From Bacteroidales bacterium (GTDB lineage: Bacteria; Bacteroidota; Bacteroidia; Bacteroidales; Bacteroidaceae), in the NCBI GenBank assembly GCA_029227175.1, contig JAQXZK010000016.1:1-47071 (forward strand): DNA of 47,071 nucleotides, read 5' to 3'. How positions within the stretch are numbered: position 1 is the stretch's first letter; every line of letters begins with the position of its first letter. Below are positions 1-10,602 of this stretch, one piece after another. Under the pieces are notes generated by a model that saw only the letters and a list, made by a program, of their open reading frames with translations, was not told the DNA's origin and searched no databases. Made by a program: the position numbers and the translations under genes.

Positions 1-1116
1 CATGAGGGGGTTGTCAATGGGGCCATGCTCTACGACCGCCACCAGATGAGGGCTTTGTTCCAGTTACAGATTGGAAATCCGGGCTCTTCCTTTGCTGTAG
101 AGATAGCACGCAAGATAGGATTACCCGAGGAGGTTATCTCAGACGCCTCTGAACTCGTTGGCAGTGAGTATATCAATGCCGACAAATACCTGCAGGACAT
201 TGTACGTGACAAGCGGTATTGGGAAACAAAACGCCAGCAGGTACGCCAAAAGGAGAAGCAACTGGAAGAGATTATCACGCGCTACCAGCATGAGATGGAG
301 GAGATTAGTCACCAGCGTAAGGATATTCTCGTGCAGGCCAAAGAACAAGCCCAACAACTGATGAGCGAGGTGAATGCACGCATAGAGAATACGATCCGAT
401 CCATCAAAGAAGCCCAGGCAGAGAAAGAACGAACCCGTCAGATCAGGCAGGAACTTGCCAGCTTTCAGGACAAAGTACAGGAAATCGAGGAGTCGCAGAC
501 CAATGAAGCCATTGAACGCAAAATGAGGCAACTCATCGAGCGCAAGAAACGAAAAGAAAACCGCCAGAAAAACAATGCGCACACCCATGAGTCTAAACCA
601 CGGTCTGACCAGCAGAATCCTGCGGGCACTGAACTGAAACCGACTTTCAAGGTCAACGATACCGTCAAACTAAAAGGCCAGACATCGGTGGGAACCATTC
701 TCGAAATCAACAACAAGCAGGCATTGGTTGCCTTCGGTATGCTTAAAACACAAGTTGCACTTGACCGGCTTACGCATACAACAGCCAAGGCAAAGGATGA
801 AGGCATTGCCACACGTAGCACCTTTGTAAGCACACAGACACAGGACAGCATCCACGAGAAGAGACTGAACTTCAAACAAGATATTGACGTGCGAGGTATG
901 CGCGGAGACGAGGCCATTCAAGCCGTCACTTACTTCATTGATGACGCCATCCTTGTGGGTATGCCCAGGGTCCGCATCCTGCACGGTACTGGTAGTGGCA
1001 TCCTCCGCACTCTTATCCGGCAATATCTCAAGACGGTTCCCGGAGTCAGCCATTTTGCTGACGAACACGTCCAACTCGGTGGCGCAGGTATTACGGTAGT
1101 CGATCTCAACGGTTAA
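1..1116 (+). CDS. mutS2: MutS2 family protein (Smr-domain endonuclease), 3' part only
   Basis: The reading frame is open from the first base, so the start and the ATPase core lie upstream of the window; 371 codons are visible. The visible part begins in the end of the MutS-type ATPase domain (GAMLYD, then the NPGSSFA/EIARKIGLP stretch). A long charged coiled coil follows (about residues 50-190), then a basic linker and a C-terminal Smr domain. The Smr domain shows the DVRGM motif near 295 and HGTGSG near 330, both typical of Smr nucleases. MutS2 proteins bind branched DNA, suppress recombination, and in some species act on stalled ribosomes. No terminator is obvious directly after the stop. 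Confidence 0.93.
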   Translation, partial: HEGVVNGAMLYDRHQMRALFQLQIGNPGSSFAVEIARKIGLPEEVISDASELVGSEYINADKYLQDIVRDKRYWETKRQQVRQKEKQLEEIITRYQHEMEEISHQRKDILVQAKEQAQQLMSEVNARIENTIRSIKEAQAEKERTRQIRQELASFQDKVQEIEESQTNEAIERKMRQLIERKKRKENRQKNNAHTHESKPRSDQQNPAGTELKPTFKVNDTVKLKGQTSVGTILEINNKQALVAFGMLKTQVALDRLTHTTAKAKDEGIATRSTFVSTQTQDSIHEKRLNFKQDIDVRGMRGDEAIQAVTYFIDDAILVGMPRVRILHGTGSGILRTLIRQYLKTVPGVSHFADEHVQLGGAGITVVDLNG

Positions 1117-1249
1117 ATCCTGGCCGGTTATAAAGATTTGGGTTTAAGGAATAAGAGAGAAAATAATAAGCAATGGGTGAGGCCGTTGGCAAGGACCGTG
1201 AAAAACGCATGGAGAGGAGATAAACTTGTTGTCGCAAGATTATGCATGA

Positions 1250-1420
1250 TTATCCATGTTTTTCCTTGATTCTATTATACTTTATACCCGATTTCCTGCT
1301 GATTTTCACAAGGCGTGATACATTGAGTGTCTTGAAGAACGTTACCATTGGCATCGGTGCGTTCATCCACATTTCAAAGGCGTATGCTCGGCTTGTTTCT
1401 TGAGGATTTATTTCTTTCAT
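1250..1420 (-). pseudogene. Remnant of a CatA-like O-acetyltransferase (N-terminal fragment)
   Basis: A 56-codon frame starts at the ATG at 1420. Its first 45 or so residues closely resemble the N-terminus of the CatA-like (chloramphenicol acetyltransferase fold) O-acetyltransferases common in Bacteroidales: an INPQETSRAYAFEMW opening, then PMPMVTFFKTLNVSRL and SRKSGIKYN. Full-length members have about 210 residues and an HHxxxDG active site, which is absent here. After KYN the frame runs through a few unrelated residues to a stop, and the following bases do not continue the family in the frames I checked. I read it as a decayed or truncated gene rather than a functional small protein. The alternative is a recently evolved short ORF, which the family resemblance makes unlikely. 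Confidence 0.55.
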
Positions 1421-1523
1421 ATTTAATGCTATTATCATTTAGCCCAAATCGGTCAACGGAATGCTGATAGTTCTTGGACCGTATGAGGTAACACCAAAAC
1501 GGTAAAGATCGCACAGATAGGAA

Positions 1524-1564
1524 CAAAAAAAAGAGGGGTGCTCCGGACGCTTCCGGGCCCCTCT
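1524..1564 (-). terminator. Rho-independent terminator of the OmpH-like gene
   Basis: Read on the minus strand, an AGAGGGG arm and a CCCCTCT arm (1533-1564) enclose further paired bases (CCGGA/TCCGG around GCG). A run of T residues follows (A run at 1525-1532 on the plus strand). It lies about 45 bases past the stop of the OmpH-like lipoprotein. Confidence 0.85.
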
Positions 1565-1607
1565 AATCGGAGATAAAACTGTTTTAGTATGTCCAAATTT
1601 TCAATTG

Positions 1608-2207
1608 TTACTTCTTCGCAGGTGAAGCGTAACGTGCATTCAAGCCATCCAGGATTTCCTGAGTGATGTTGAGTGCTGGGTCAGCATACAAGAGGTTGTC
1701 AAGACCAGAGTTGCTGATAATCAAACTATAACCATGAGTCTTGTTATACTCTTTCAAGAAAGAGTTTACTGAATCACGGAGTTGGAGGCTGTTTCTTTCG
1801 TTCTCGCTTACGAGCTCGTTCTGCAACTTGGTGCTAAGTTCCTGAAGATTCTGTTCAAGCTTAGCAATGCGGTTGTATTCCTGCTGAGCACGTTCTTGAG
1901 AAAGGAAAGCATTATTCTGATACTTGGTTTGGAATTCCTGCTTCTGTTTTTCCAAATCAGCGGCCTTCTGGTTAATAGTCAGTCGAACATTTTCGCTCTT
2001 CTTCACCATTGCTTCGTTCAGGTCAATACAGAAATTATACTTTGCTAATAAAGTGTCAATTTCAACATAAGCAACCTTCAGGTTAGCTACACCATTCTGA
2101 GCGCCTGCACCTGTTGTTTCGACTGCCGACTTGTTAGCGCACTGAGAGAACAAAATGATGATAGAGAGAGCAACAAAACCTTTTACGAGGTTCTTCAAAT
2201 TCTTCAT
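1608..2207 (-). CDS. OmpH/Skp family periplasmic chaperone-like lipoprotein
   Basis: Encodes 199 residues from the ATG at 2207. I chose this start because it opens a lipoprotein signal (MKNLKNLVKG, hydrophobic core, lipobox LFSQC with Cys23); the frame extends upstream without any signal. The mature part has an OmpH/Skp layout: a short strand (KVAYVEIDTLL), a long charged coiled coil (about 70-150, with QKAADLEKQKQEF), and a C-terminal segment with YSLIISNSGLDNLLYADP, the strand-turn typical of the family. Skp-like proteins hold unfolded outer-membrane proteins in the periplasm. Here lipidation would tether it to a membrane, unlike soluble Skp. It lies 50 bases downstream of a small membrane-protein gene on the same strand, probably one transcript. 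Confidence 0.85.
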   Translation of the reverse strand: MKNLKNLVKGFVALSIIILFSQCANKSAVETTGAGAQNGVANLKVAYVEIDTLLAKYNFCIDLNEAMVKKSENVRLTINQKAADLEKQKQEFQTKYQNNAFLSQERAQQEYNRIAKLEQNLQELSTKLQNELVSENERNSLQLRDSVNSFLKEYNKTHGYSLIISNSGLDNLLYADPALNITQEILDGLNARYASPAKK

Positions 2208-2257
2208 AAATGTGAGATGTTGTATTATTTTTTGAATTATGATTACTATATTCAATC

Positions 2258-2482
2258 TCATAAAGACTTTTCCAACGCATCAATGGAAAATTTCGGCTTC
2301 CTGCGTGCTTCCCTGTCTTGAGACTGCACACACCCGATTCCTTTCTTTCTCATGGCCGGACTCGAACTGACGTGTGTGGCTGGGAACCTTCCGTTTTTTT
2401 GGAATATAACCTTCACCCCTAACAATAGCATGCTAATAGCAACAATTAACAATGTTATGAGCAAAGTTTTGAGCATTTCCAT
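2258..2482 (-). CDS. Small conserved membrane protein of Bacteroidales (function unknown)
   Basis: Encodes 74 residues. One N-terminal membrane segment (about residues 4-25, LLITLLIVAISMLLLGVKV) is followed by a short basic cytosolic or periplasmic tail. The tail contains GIGCVQSQDREAR, a stretch I recognise from small single-span proteins found widely in Bacteroidales and usually left as hypothetical. No enzymatic motif is visible. A good -7 box lies just upstream, and the OmpH-like lipoprotein gene follows after 50 bases, so the two are probably co-transcribed. Function unknown. Confidence 0.75.
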   Translation of the reverse strand: MEMLKTLLITLLIVAISMLLLGVKVIFQKNGRFPATHVSSSPAMRKKGIGCVQSQDREARRKPKFSIDALEKSL

Positions 2483-2496
2483 TAAATTTGTCGCTG

Positions 2497-2504
2497 CAAA
2501 GATA
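2497..2504 (-). promoter_or_regulatory. Bacteroides-type -7 box (TATCTTTG)
   Basis: On the minus strand the sequence reads TATCTTTG, a match to the TAnnTTTG element of the Bacteroides primary sigma factor. It lies 15 bases before the ATG of the small membrane protein. No TTTG occurs at the usual 19-21 bp distance upstream, so only the -7 half is supported. Confidence 0.55.
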
Positions 2505-2648
2505 GGCGTTTGCCTTGATTTGATTCTACTTTTAGTCTAAAATTTCAATTTTCATACCGCATTAGGGCTCCTTTTTAAACTAATTTAAGAGTATCATACA
2601 CCTCAAAGAAAGTTTGAGTAAAGAATAATAACGAATATACCAGCATTT

Positions 2649-4115
2649 ATGGAAACACAAACACTGAAGCCGGAAGGCATTTTCAAACAATTTGCAGAGA
2701 TATGCAAAATTCCACGTCCATCCAAGCACGAAGAGAAAATCCGAGAATTTTTAATAACATTCGGCCAGAAACACAATCTGGAAACCCGCGTTGACGCGAC
2801 AGGCAATATCTTGATTCGTAAACCGGCTACTCCCGGTATGGAAGACAGAAAGACGGTGGTGCTCCAAAGTCACATCGACATGGTTTGCGAGAAGAACAAT
2901 GACGTACAGCATGACTTCCTGAACGACCCTATAGAAACGATCGTTGAGGGAGAATGGATGCACGCCAAAGGGACCACTCTGGGAGCTGACAACGGCATCG
3001 GTGTAGCAACGGAACTGGCATTACTCATTGACGACACGGTAGAACACGGACCTATAGAATGTCTCTTTACCTATGATGAAGAAACCGGGCTGACAGGAGC
3101 GTCATCTTTGGAAAAAGGCTTCTTTACAGGTAGTATCCTATTGAATCTGGATTCAGAGGACGAAGGCCAGATTTTCATCGGTTGTGCCGGAGGACAAGAC
3201 TCGGTCGGAACCTGGAAGTACAGCGAGATTGAGGTCCCCACACAAGGCTTCACCGCATCCAAGATTACTGTGAAGGGCCTGCAAGGAGGCCACTCGGGTG
3301 GTGACATCCATCTTGGCAGAGCCAATGCCAATAAAGTATTGAACAGGTTGATTAGCGCTATGCAGGACAAGTTGGACAAGAATCTATACCTTTCTTATAT
3401 AAATGGCGGAAACCTGAGCAATGCCATTCCACGTGAAGCACAGGCTATCATTGCATACCCGGAAAACATGAAGCACGAGTTGCGTATCCTGGTCAATACT
3501 TTGGCTGCCGATATTCAAGCTGAGTTTAATGTCTCAGACCCGAACATGGAAGTGCTGATGGAGAGTGAAGAACTGCCATCAAAAGCCATAGACCACGAAA
3601 CGAAGAGCCGGCTTATCCTTGCTATGCATGCCATCCATCACGGTGTTTATGCCATGAGTCAGGATATGGAGAACCTGGTTGGTACGTCCAACAATATGGC
3701 CTCTATCAAAATGACTGACGAGCAGACGATCCGCATCACAAACAGTTCACGAAGTGCCATTATGTCACAGAAAGTGGACATGACCAACACTGTTCGTGCC
3801 GCCATGATGCTTGCGGGAGCTACCATCTCGCACGGAGACGGTTATCCCGGATGGAAGCCAAATCCAAAGTCAGAAATTCTGGATATCGCCCGCGAGTCCT
3901 ACTTGCGCCTATACGGCACAGAGCCTGAGGTTCTTGCCATCCATGCAGGACTGGAATGTGGCCTTTTCTTGGAGAACTATCCACAACTCGACATGATTTC
4001 ATTCGGTCCCACCCTTCGCGAGGTACATTCTCCTGACGAGAAAATGCACATCCCATCAGTATTGCGTTTTTGGGATCACCTGAAGGACATACTGAAGCAT
4101 ATTCCAGCAAAATAA
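2649..4115 (+). CDS. pepD: Aminoacyl-histidine dipeptidase (Xaa-His dipeptidase, M20 family)
   Basis: Encodes 488 residues, the usual length of PepD/carnosinase-like dipeptidases. These di-zinc peptidases cleave Xaa-His and other dipeptides in the cytoplasm. Visible M20 landmarks are SHIDMVCEKN (metal His75, catalytic-site Asp77), LGADNGIGVA (metal Asp114), DEETG (Glu144 and Glu145), and the C-terminal HAGLECG motif. The lid/dimerisation domain includes GGHSGGDIHLGRANA. No signal peptide is seen. It heads a tight operon: the next gene starts 15 bases after its stop. Confidence 0.95.
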   Translation: METQTLKPEGIFKQFAEICKIPRPSKHEEKIREFLITFGQKHNLETRVDATGNILIRKPATPGMEDRKTVVLQSHIDMVCEKNNDVQHDFLNDPIETIVEGEWMHAKGTTLGADNGIGVATELALLIDDTVEHGPIECLFTYDEETGLTGASSLEKGFFTGSILLNLDSEDEGQIFIGCAGGQDSVGTWKYSEIEVPTQGFTASKITVKGLQGGHSGGDIHLGRANANKVLNRLISAMQDKLDKNLYLSYINGGNLSNAIPREAQAIIAYPENMKHELRILVNTLAADIQAEFNVSDPNMEVLMESEELPSKAIDHETKSRLILAMHAIHHGVYAMSQDMENLVGTSNNMASIKMTDEQTIRITNSSRSAIMSQKVDMTNTVRAAMMLAGATISHGDGYPGWKPNPKSEILDIARESYLRLYGTEPEVLAIHAGLECGLFLENYPQLDMISFGPTLREVHSPDEKMHIPSVLRFWDHLKDILKHIPAK

Positions 4116-4130
4116 CGCGAGTAACGACAG

Positions 4131-5192
4131 ATGGGGAAATACAAGTTCTTCATAATTGGAGCGCTTTGCTTTTTCCTCTACTTTTTGCCGAGGACAAATG
4201 CCGCAGCAGAGAGAGGAACGCAAAACATGCGCGTGATGTGCTATAACATGGAAAACCTGTTTGACTGTATAGATGACCCGGAAAAGGATGATGACGAATT
4301 CCTGCCGGAGTCATCGACACGTCACTGGACCTATAAACGCTATCATGAGAAACTGGACCACATAGCAAGAACCATTGCCGGTGTGGGCGATGGGCAATTT
4401 CCCGCTATAGTTGCCTGCTGTGAGATAGAGAGTGACACGTGTATGTATGACCTCACGAGACGTTCCCTGCTCCGCACAGCTGACTACAGGTATATCAAGA
4501 CTTCCTCTCCCGACAAGCGAGGCATCAATGTCGCGATTCTATACCAGCGAAGACTCTTCAAGCCTGTCAAGCAAGAAAGTATACGGATAGCTTCCTCAAA
4601 AAACTTCAAACCAACACGTGACATCCTGCATGTAGCTGGGGAACTGATAAACGGAGACACACTCGATGTCTTCGTCTGTCATGCTCCGTCCAGAAATGGA
4701 GGTGAGAAAGAGACTGAGCCCAACCGGCTGGCTGTTGCCCGAAAGCTGAAACAATCTGTTGATGAAGTCATGAAAACTAGAGAAACCCCTCAGGTCATCA
4801 TTATGGGCGACTTCAACGATTATCCGGACAACCGATCCATCCGTGAGGTCCTGAGTGCCGTTTCACCACCCTCGACAAACAAAGTAAAGCCGAATAGGCT
4901 CTACCACCTATTGGCAGCACACGCCAAAGAAGACCGAACATTCGGAAGTTATAAATACAAAGGAACGTGGGGCTTGTTGGACCATCTGATTGTATCAGGA
5001 ACACTGCTGAACGAGAAAGGACGCCTGAGAACATCGGAAGAGCAGGCAACAGTATACAAAGGGAAATTCCTGTTGACAGAGGACAAGAAATATGGGGGAG
5101 AGCAACCGTTCCGAACCTTTATCGGTACAAAATATCAGAACGGATATAGTGACCACCTACCCATTTACGCAGATTTTACCCTACTGTACTGA
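4131..5192 (+). CDS. Secreted endonuclease/exonuclease/phosphatase family protein
   Basis: Encodes 353 residues with a signal peptide (about 1-25, hydrophobic [15 protein letters not shown], cleavage near TNAAAE). The rest is an EEP-fold phosphohydrolase with the family motifs in order: CYNMENLFD, the metal ligand in ACCEIE, VCHAPS, IMGDFND, and a C-terminal [10 protein letters not shown] catalytic His. These enzymes cut phosphodiesters in nucleic acids, lipids or other substrates; the true substrate cannot be read from the sequence. It probably acts in the periplasm or outside the cell. It sits 15 bases after pepD, and its TGA overlaps the next ATG by one base, so it is translationally coupled to mtgA. 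Confidence 0.88.
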   Translation: MGKYKFFIIGALCFFLYFLPRTNAAAERGTQNMRVMCYNMENLFDCIDDPEKDDDEFLPESSTRHWTYKRYHEKLDHIARTIAGVGDGQFPAIVACCEIESDTCMYDLTRRSLLRTADYRYIKTSSPDKRGINVAILYQRRLFKPVKQESIRIASSKNFKPTRDILHVAGELINGDTLDVFVCHAPSRNGGEKETEPNRLAVARKLKQSVDEVMKTRETPQVIIMGDFNDYPDNRSIREVLSAVSPPSTNKVKPNRLYHLLAAHAKEDRTFGSYKYKGTWGLLDHLIVSGTLLNEKGRLRTSEEQATVYKGKFLLTEDKKYGGEQPFRTFIGTKYQNGYSDHLPIYADFTLLY

Positions 5193-5908
5193 TGCTAAAG
5201 AGATTCATGCATAACATAATGAAATGGACAACCTTCATTGCGACATTCTTTTTCGTCTCCACCCTGTTGGCTGTCTGTATATATAAGTATGTACCGGTAT
5301 ATGTGACCCCACTCATGATTATCCGTTCTGTGCAGCACATCACCAAAGCAGAAAGTCCACAATGGCAACACAAATGGGTCCCGAAAGAACACATTTCCAA
5401 GCATATGGCCATGGCCGTTATTGCCAGTGAGGACAACCGCTTTGCGACACATAATGGGTTTGATCTGAAGGAAATCAAGAAAGCCATCGAAGAAAGAAAG
5501 ACAAGGAACCGACACAGGGGGGCAAGCACGATCAGCCAGCAGACAGCCAAAAATGTATTCCTGTGGCCCAAATCCTCATGGGTAAGAAAAGGCTTTGAAG
5601 TATACTTTACCTTCCTGATAGAAAAGATATGGGGAAAGGAACGCATCATGGAGGTCTATCTCAACTCCATTGAAATGGGTGCTTCGATATACGGTGTGGA
5701 GGCGTGCGCAAGAGCACACTTCCAAACAACAGCAAGCAGGTTAAACGAGGAACAATGTGCACTGATTGCCGCCTCACTGCCTAATCCTATACGCTTCAAC
5801 TCTGCCAAGCCATCGCCCTATATGATTAAACGCAAGGGGCAGATTATCAGACTAATGCACCTGGTTCCTCCGTTTCCTGTGGTACAGAAAAGCGAACAAA
5901 CAAAGTAA
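5192..5908 (+). CDS. mtgA: Monofunctional peptidoglycan glycosyltransferase (GT51)
   Basis: Encodes 238 residues. An N-terminal membrane anchor (about 12-33) is followed by one GT51 domain and no penicillin-binding transpeptidase domain, as expected for MtgA. It polymerises lipid II into glycan strands at the inner membrane. GT51 motifs are clear: [15 protein letters not shown] with catalytic Glu80, [16 protein letters not shown], and a conserved [10 protein letters not shown] segment. The ATG at 5192 overlaps the upstream stop. An in-frame ATG at 5207 is possible but would only trim the cytosolic tip. Confidence 0.95.
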   Translation: MLKRFMHNIMKWTTFIATFFFVSTLLAVCIYKYVPVYVTPLMIIRSVQHITKAESPQWQHKWVPKEHISKHMAMAVIASEDNRFATHNGFDLKEIKKAIEERKTRNRHRGASTISQQTAKNVFLWPKSSWVRKGFEVYFTFLIEKIWGKERIMEVYLNSIEMGASIYGVEACARAHFQTTASRLNEEQCALIAASLPNPIRFNSAKPSPYMIKRKGQIIRLMHLVPPFPVVQKSEQTK

Positions 5909-5922
5909 ATTTGAGACAATAC

Positions 5923-7170
5923 ATGAGAATAGCCTGCCTCCTATTGTTTGCTCTGACAACTTTTTCCCTCGGTCGAGGGCAGAATATCTACATTCCCGAA
6001 AACGGAATTGTAACCCTTCGCTCTATGGTGAACGGAGATTACAGCCAGCCGAATGTTATCCGTTTGAACAGTAACGACCAAATAGAGTTTAGTTTTGACG
6101 AACTCTCTCATGAGTATCACCGATACACATACAGGATTGAGCACCATAATGCAGACGGAAGTTTGTCAAAAATCAGTGAACGCGAATATCTCAAGGGGTT
6201 CAACAACCTGACCATCGAAAATGTCAGGCCCTCGGTTAACACTACTGTACCCTATACACATTACAGCCTGACTATTCCGAACGAGCACCAGCAACTGCTG
6301 TGCTCAGGCAACTATTCTGTCTGCATATTTGACGAGCAGAATAGCCGGAATCCGGTAGCGGAAGTATACTTCTATGTTGTAGACCCACTCGTCAGCATTG
6401 AGGGTTCAGTCAGTCCGGACACCGACATTGACCACAATCAAGGACACCAGCAACTATCACTGGAGATCAAGCACAAAGGTTATGAGATAAAAGATGTACA
6501 CCGTGATTTGAAAGTACTCATCCGACAAAATAATACATGTTACAATCAAGTCTCCTCATGGAACGATGCAAGATTTATCCCGAGCAGTATAGATAATGAT
6601 ATCATCAAGTATGCACACTGTCGAGCACTTATCTTCGAGGCTGGTAACGAATATCGACACTTCGAAACAGTCAGCCAGAAACGCCCCGGAATCAATGTCC
6701 AAAATCTGGAATTCATCGCCCCATTTCGGCATGCAACCATACATCCGGACCGACTCCGAATGCAGAACTACCTGTATGCACAAGATATCAATGGCAGGTA
6801 TCTCGTGCGCGATGAACGGGTAGGCGATGCAGACACCGAAGCCGATTACTTCATCGTTCACTTCAGCCTCGAGGCCGAGGAGACTGCCTCTGCAACCTAT
6901 TATTTAGAAGGAGAACTGACCAACAGGGAATTACTCCCCTTGCAGTATGACAAGGAGAGTAGGTCTTACGTCATTTCCATGCTCCTCAAACAAGGTCACT
7001 ACAACTACCACTACCTTACAAAAGACGAGAATGGTAACTCATCGACCAATCGGACAGAAGGGAACTTCTTCCAGACCGAAAACGAATACACGATCTATGT
7101 CTTCCACAGAGCCTTTGGAGAGAGGTATGACAGGCTCGTTGGTGTAAAGAAAATCCAATGCGGGCAGTGA
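5923..7170 (+). CDS. DUF5103 protein (type IX secretion system plug-like protein)
   Basis: Encodes 415 residues from the ATG at 5923, which opens a clear signal peptide (MRIACLLLFALTTFSLGRGQ). A TTG at 5911 in the same frame is less likely. The protein is beta-rich with no enzymatic motif and matches my recollection of DUF5103: an IRLNSNDQIEFSFDEL strand region, then YTYRIEHHNADG and EYLKGFNN near the N-terminus. In Flavobacterium a DUF5103 protein plugs the SprA translocon of the type IX secretion system. Bacteroidales without a full system also keep this gene, so its role here is open. It is the last gene of the pepD operon, 14 bases after mtgA. Confidence 0.82.
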   Translation: MRIACLLLFALTTFSLGRGQNIYIPENGIVTLRSMVNGDYSQPNVIRLNSNDQIEFSFDELSHEYHRYTYRIEHHNADGSLSKISEREYLKGFNNLTIENVRPSVNTTVPYTHYSLTIPNEHQQLLCSGNYSVCIFDEQNSRNPVAEVYFYVVDPLVSIEGSVSPDTDIDHNQGHQQLSLEIKHKGYEIKDVHRDLKVLIRQNNTCYNQVSSWNDARFIPSSIDNDIIKYAHCRALIFEAGNEYRHFETVSQKRPGINVQNLEFIAPFRHATIHPDRLRMQNYLYAQDINGRYLVRDERVGDADTEADYFIVHFSLEAEETASATYYLEGELTNRELLPLQYDKESRSYVISMLLKQGHYNYHYLTKDENGNSSTNRTEGNFFQTENEYTIYVFHRAFGERYDRLVGVKKIQCGQ

Positions 7171-7240
7171 ATTGTCATTTTGGCAGTACACTGGCAGGAA
7201 GAGAGTGGAAAAAATGGCAGAAAAGAAACGGGAGAACGTT

Positions 7241-7257
7241 TTGGCACAGAATTCGCT
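7241..7257 (+). promoter_or_regulatory. Possible sigma-54-type -24/-12 element before groES
   Basis: TTGGCACAGAATTCGCT has the GG and GC dinucleotides at the 12-base spacing of sigma-54 promoters. TGGCAC matches the -24 box exactly; the -12 box is TCGC rather than TTGC. Transcription would start near 7268, giving a leader of about 50 bases to the groES ATG. No enhancer-binding protein gene is in the window, no consensus TAnnTTTG box was found here, and no CIRCE repeat is present. The call rests on one motif. Confidence 0.3.
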
Positions 7258-7316
7258 CATAAGTTTGTGTCTTTCGACAGAATAATATGAAGTATAACAT
7301 ACAAAACAAAAAAACT

Positions 7317-7589
7317 ATGAACATTAAACCATTAGCAGACAGAGTGCTGATTCTCCCTGCTCCTGCAGAAGAAAAAACTATTGGTGGAATTATTATCCCA
7401 GACACAGCTAAGGAAAAGCCCTTGAAGGGCGAAGTCATCGCAACCGGTAACGGAACCAAAGATGAAGAGATGATTCTCAAGAATGGTGACACCGTGCTCT
7501 ATGGAAAATATAGCGGCACAGAAGTGGAACTCGAAGGAAAGAAATATCTCATCATGCGTCAAAGTGACGTCCTCGCAGTTCTTGGATAA
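7317..7589 (+). CDS. groES: Co-chaperonin GroES (Hsp10)
   Basis: Encodes 90 residues from the ATG at 7317 ([10 protein letters not shown]), the family's usual start; the frame extends 10 codons upstream without similarity. It caps the GroEL cavity during protein folding in the cytosol. Recognisable parts are the N-terminal PLADRVLI strand, the mobile loop around [12 protein letters not shown], and the C-terminal [14 protein letters not shown]. groEL follows 36 bases later as one operon. Confidence 0.98.
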   Translation: MNIKPLADRVLILPAPAEEKTIGGIIIPDTAKEKPLKGEVIATGNGTKDEEMILKNGDTVLYGKYSGTEVELEGKKYLIMRQSDVLAVLG

Positions 7590-9263
<1,674 letters not shown>

Positions 9264-9295
9264 TAAGTACATTCAACATATTACATTAAAAGAAA

Positions 9296-9330
9296 AGAGA
9301 GGTTGCCTCATGGCTTCCTCTCTTTTTTTT
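9296..9330 (+). terminator. Rho-independent terminator of groESL
   Basis: AGAGAGG (9296-9302) pairs with CCTCTCT (9317-9323), with further pairing of GCC and GGC in the arms, and is followed by eight or more T residues. Confidence 0.9.
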
Positions 9331-9594
9331 CAAATCGGTCATCGGAAGATTTTACCCAAACCTCGGTTATTCGGGTTGTCCATGGTGTCAGAAAATAACG
9401 TGAATTCGACGAATTCAGAATGATTGCTGTCGCGAAATTTTTAGCGGACAGCAAGATAAAAATATGCGAGCTTGTGTTATTCTACTTTCGATTTTGCACT
9501 ATCTTTGCATCAAGTAGAAGACAAACGATTTTGCTCCCCAAAACGATTTGCCCACATGAATGTCAAATGTAAGATTAATACCAAAGAAAATAAG
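9331..9594 (+). other. Intergenic leader upstream of the NlpC/P60 gene
   Basis: This 264-base stretch holds no convincing gene. A frame beginning at 9472 runs into the NlpC/P60 gene, but its first 41 residues carry no signal peptide. A direct pair of GAATTC hexamers lies near 9410. A TATCTTTG box at 9500-9507 is the likely -7 promoter element of the downstream operon. Confidence 0.6.
9500..9507 (+). promoter_or_regulatory. Bacteroides-type -7 box (TATCTTTG) for the murein-peptide operon
   Basis: TATCTTTG matches TAnnTTTG and sits 88 bases before the NlpC/P60 ATG. The nearest TTG upstream (9472) is 25 bases away, longer than the usual 19-21, so the -33 half is weak. Confidence 0.55.
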
Positions 9595-10569
9595 ATGAAA
9601 AGGTTTTTATCGCTGTTTGTTGCGTTGATATCAGTTGCTTGTTTTAACATGTCGTATGCAGGTGTGGGAGAAGGATATGGTATCATTACGATATCGGTGG
9701 CCCAGATGCATACAAAACCGGACTTCTCGTCCGAACTTGATACGCAGGCATTGCTTGGTACGCCAATTCGTGTCTTGGCGGATGAGGGATGGTATAAGGT
9801 TCAGACTCCCGATAACTATCAGGCTTGGACACATCATAAGTCTGTATATTTGGCTACACGCGCAGAAGTGATCGCATGGAATGAGGCCGAGAAGGTCGTC
9901 GTAACGTCTCATTATGCGTTCTGCTATTCGGCCCCTGTGATTGGTGCGATTCCAGTCAGTGATGTAGTGGCAGGATGCCGTCTGAAGCTGATAGGAACGA
10001 AGGGGAAGTTCTATGTGGTAGAGTATCCGGATGGCCGTAGGGGTTACCTGGAGAAGAAGGTTGCTATGCCTTTGGAGAAATGGAGAAAAAGGCTGAAACA
10101 GGATGCCGAAAGCATCCTTGCTACGGCAAAAACTCTAATGGGGGTTCCCTATCTGTGGTCGGGCATGTCGTCTAAGGCTGTTGATTGCAGCGGTTTTGTG
10201 CGAACGGTGCTTTTCTTGCACGATATTATCATACCTCGTAACGCTTCTCAACAGGCCAAGACCGGTGACCTTATCGAGATTGCACAGAATTTCTCCAATC
10301 TGCAGCCGGGTGATTTGATTTTCTTTGGTCGCAAGGCAAGCGAGACACAAAAGGAACGTGTCTCTCATGTGGGTATTTCACTTGGAGGTGCACGTTTCAT
10401 CCATTCGCAGGGTGATGTCCACATAAGCAGTTTTGATGAGGTAGACCCTTTGTTCGATGCCTATAACCTTGGTCGCCTCATGTATGCCCGTCGCGTGCTT
10501 CCTTATATAAATAAGGTACCCGAGTTGAATACGACGGACGTGAATCCTTATTATGCAAGTAACTTCTAA
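9595..10569 (+). CDS. NlpC/P60 family murein peptidase with SH3-like domains (YkfC-like)
   Basis: Encodes 324 residues from the ATG at 9595, which starts a signal peptide (MKRFLSLFVALISVACF, cleavage near SYAGVG). Two bacterial SH3-like modules (about 28-90 and 100-160) precede a C-terminal NlpC/P60 domain. The catalytic Cys198 lies in VDCSGF, the His in SHVGIS (258), and the polar third residue region in FIHSQGD (His270). Relatives of this layout are gamma-D-glutamyl-L-diamino acid endopeptidases that cleave L-Ala-gamma-D-Glu from murein peptides with a free N-terminus. The neighbouring dipeptide epimerase uses exactly that product, which supports the assignment. It probably acts in the periplasm. 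Confidence 0.9.
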   Translation: MKRFLSLFVALISVACFNMSYAGVGEGYGIITISVAQMHTKPDFSSELDTQALLGTPIRVLADEGWYKVQTPDNYQAWTHHKSVYLATRAEVIAWNEAEKVVVTSHYAFCYSAPVIGAIPVSDVVAGCRLKLIGTKGKFYVVEYPDGRRGYLEKKVAMPLEKWRKRLKQDAESILATAKTLMGVPYLWSGMSSKAVDCSGFVRTVLFLHDIIIPRNASQQAKTGDLIEIAQNFSNLQPGDLIFFGRKASETQKERVSHVGISLGGARFIHSQGDVHISSFDEVDPLFDAYNLGRLMYARRVLPYINKVPELNTTDVNPYYASNF

Positions 10570-10602
10570 AACAAGGTTGTCTTTCTTTAAATCATCCAAT
10601 AT

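Noticed and set aside
7171..7316. CIRCE operator (HrcA site) before groES
   Set aside because: Neither TTAGCACTC nor its inverted partner is present in the gap.
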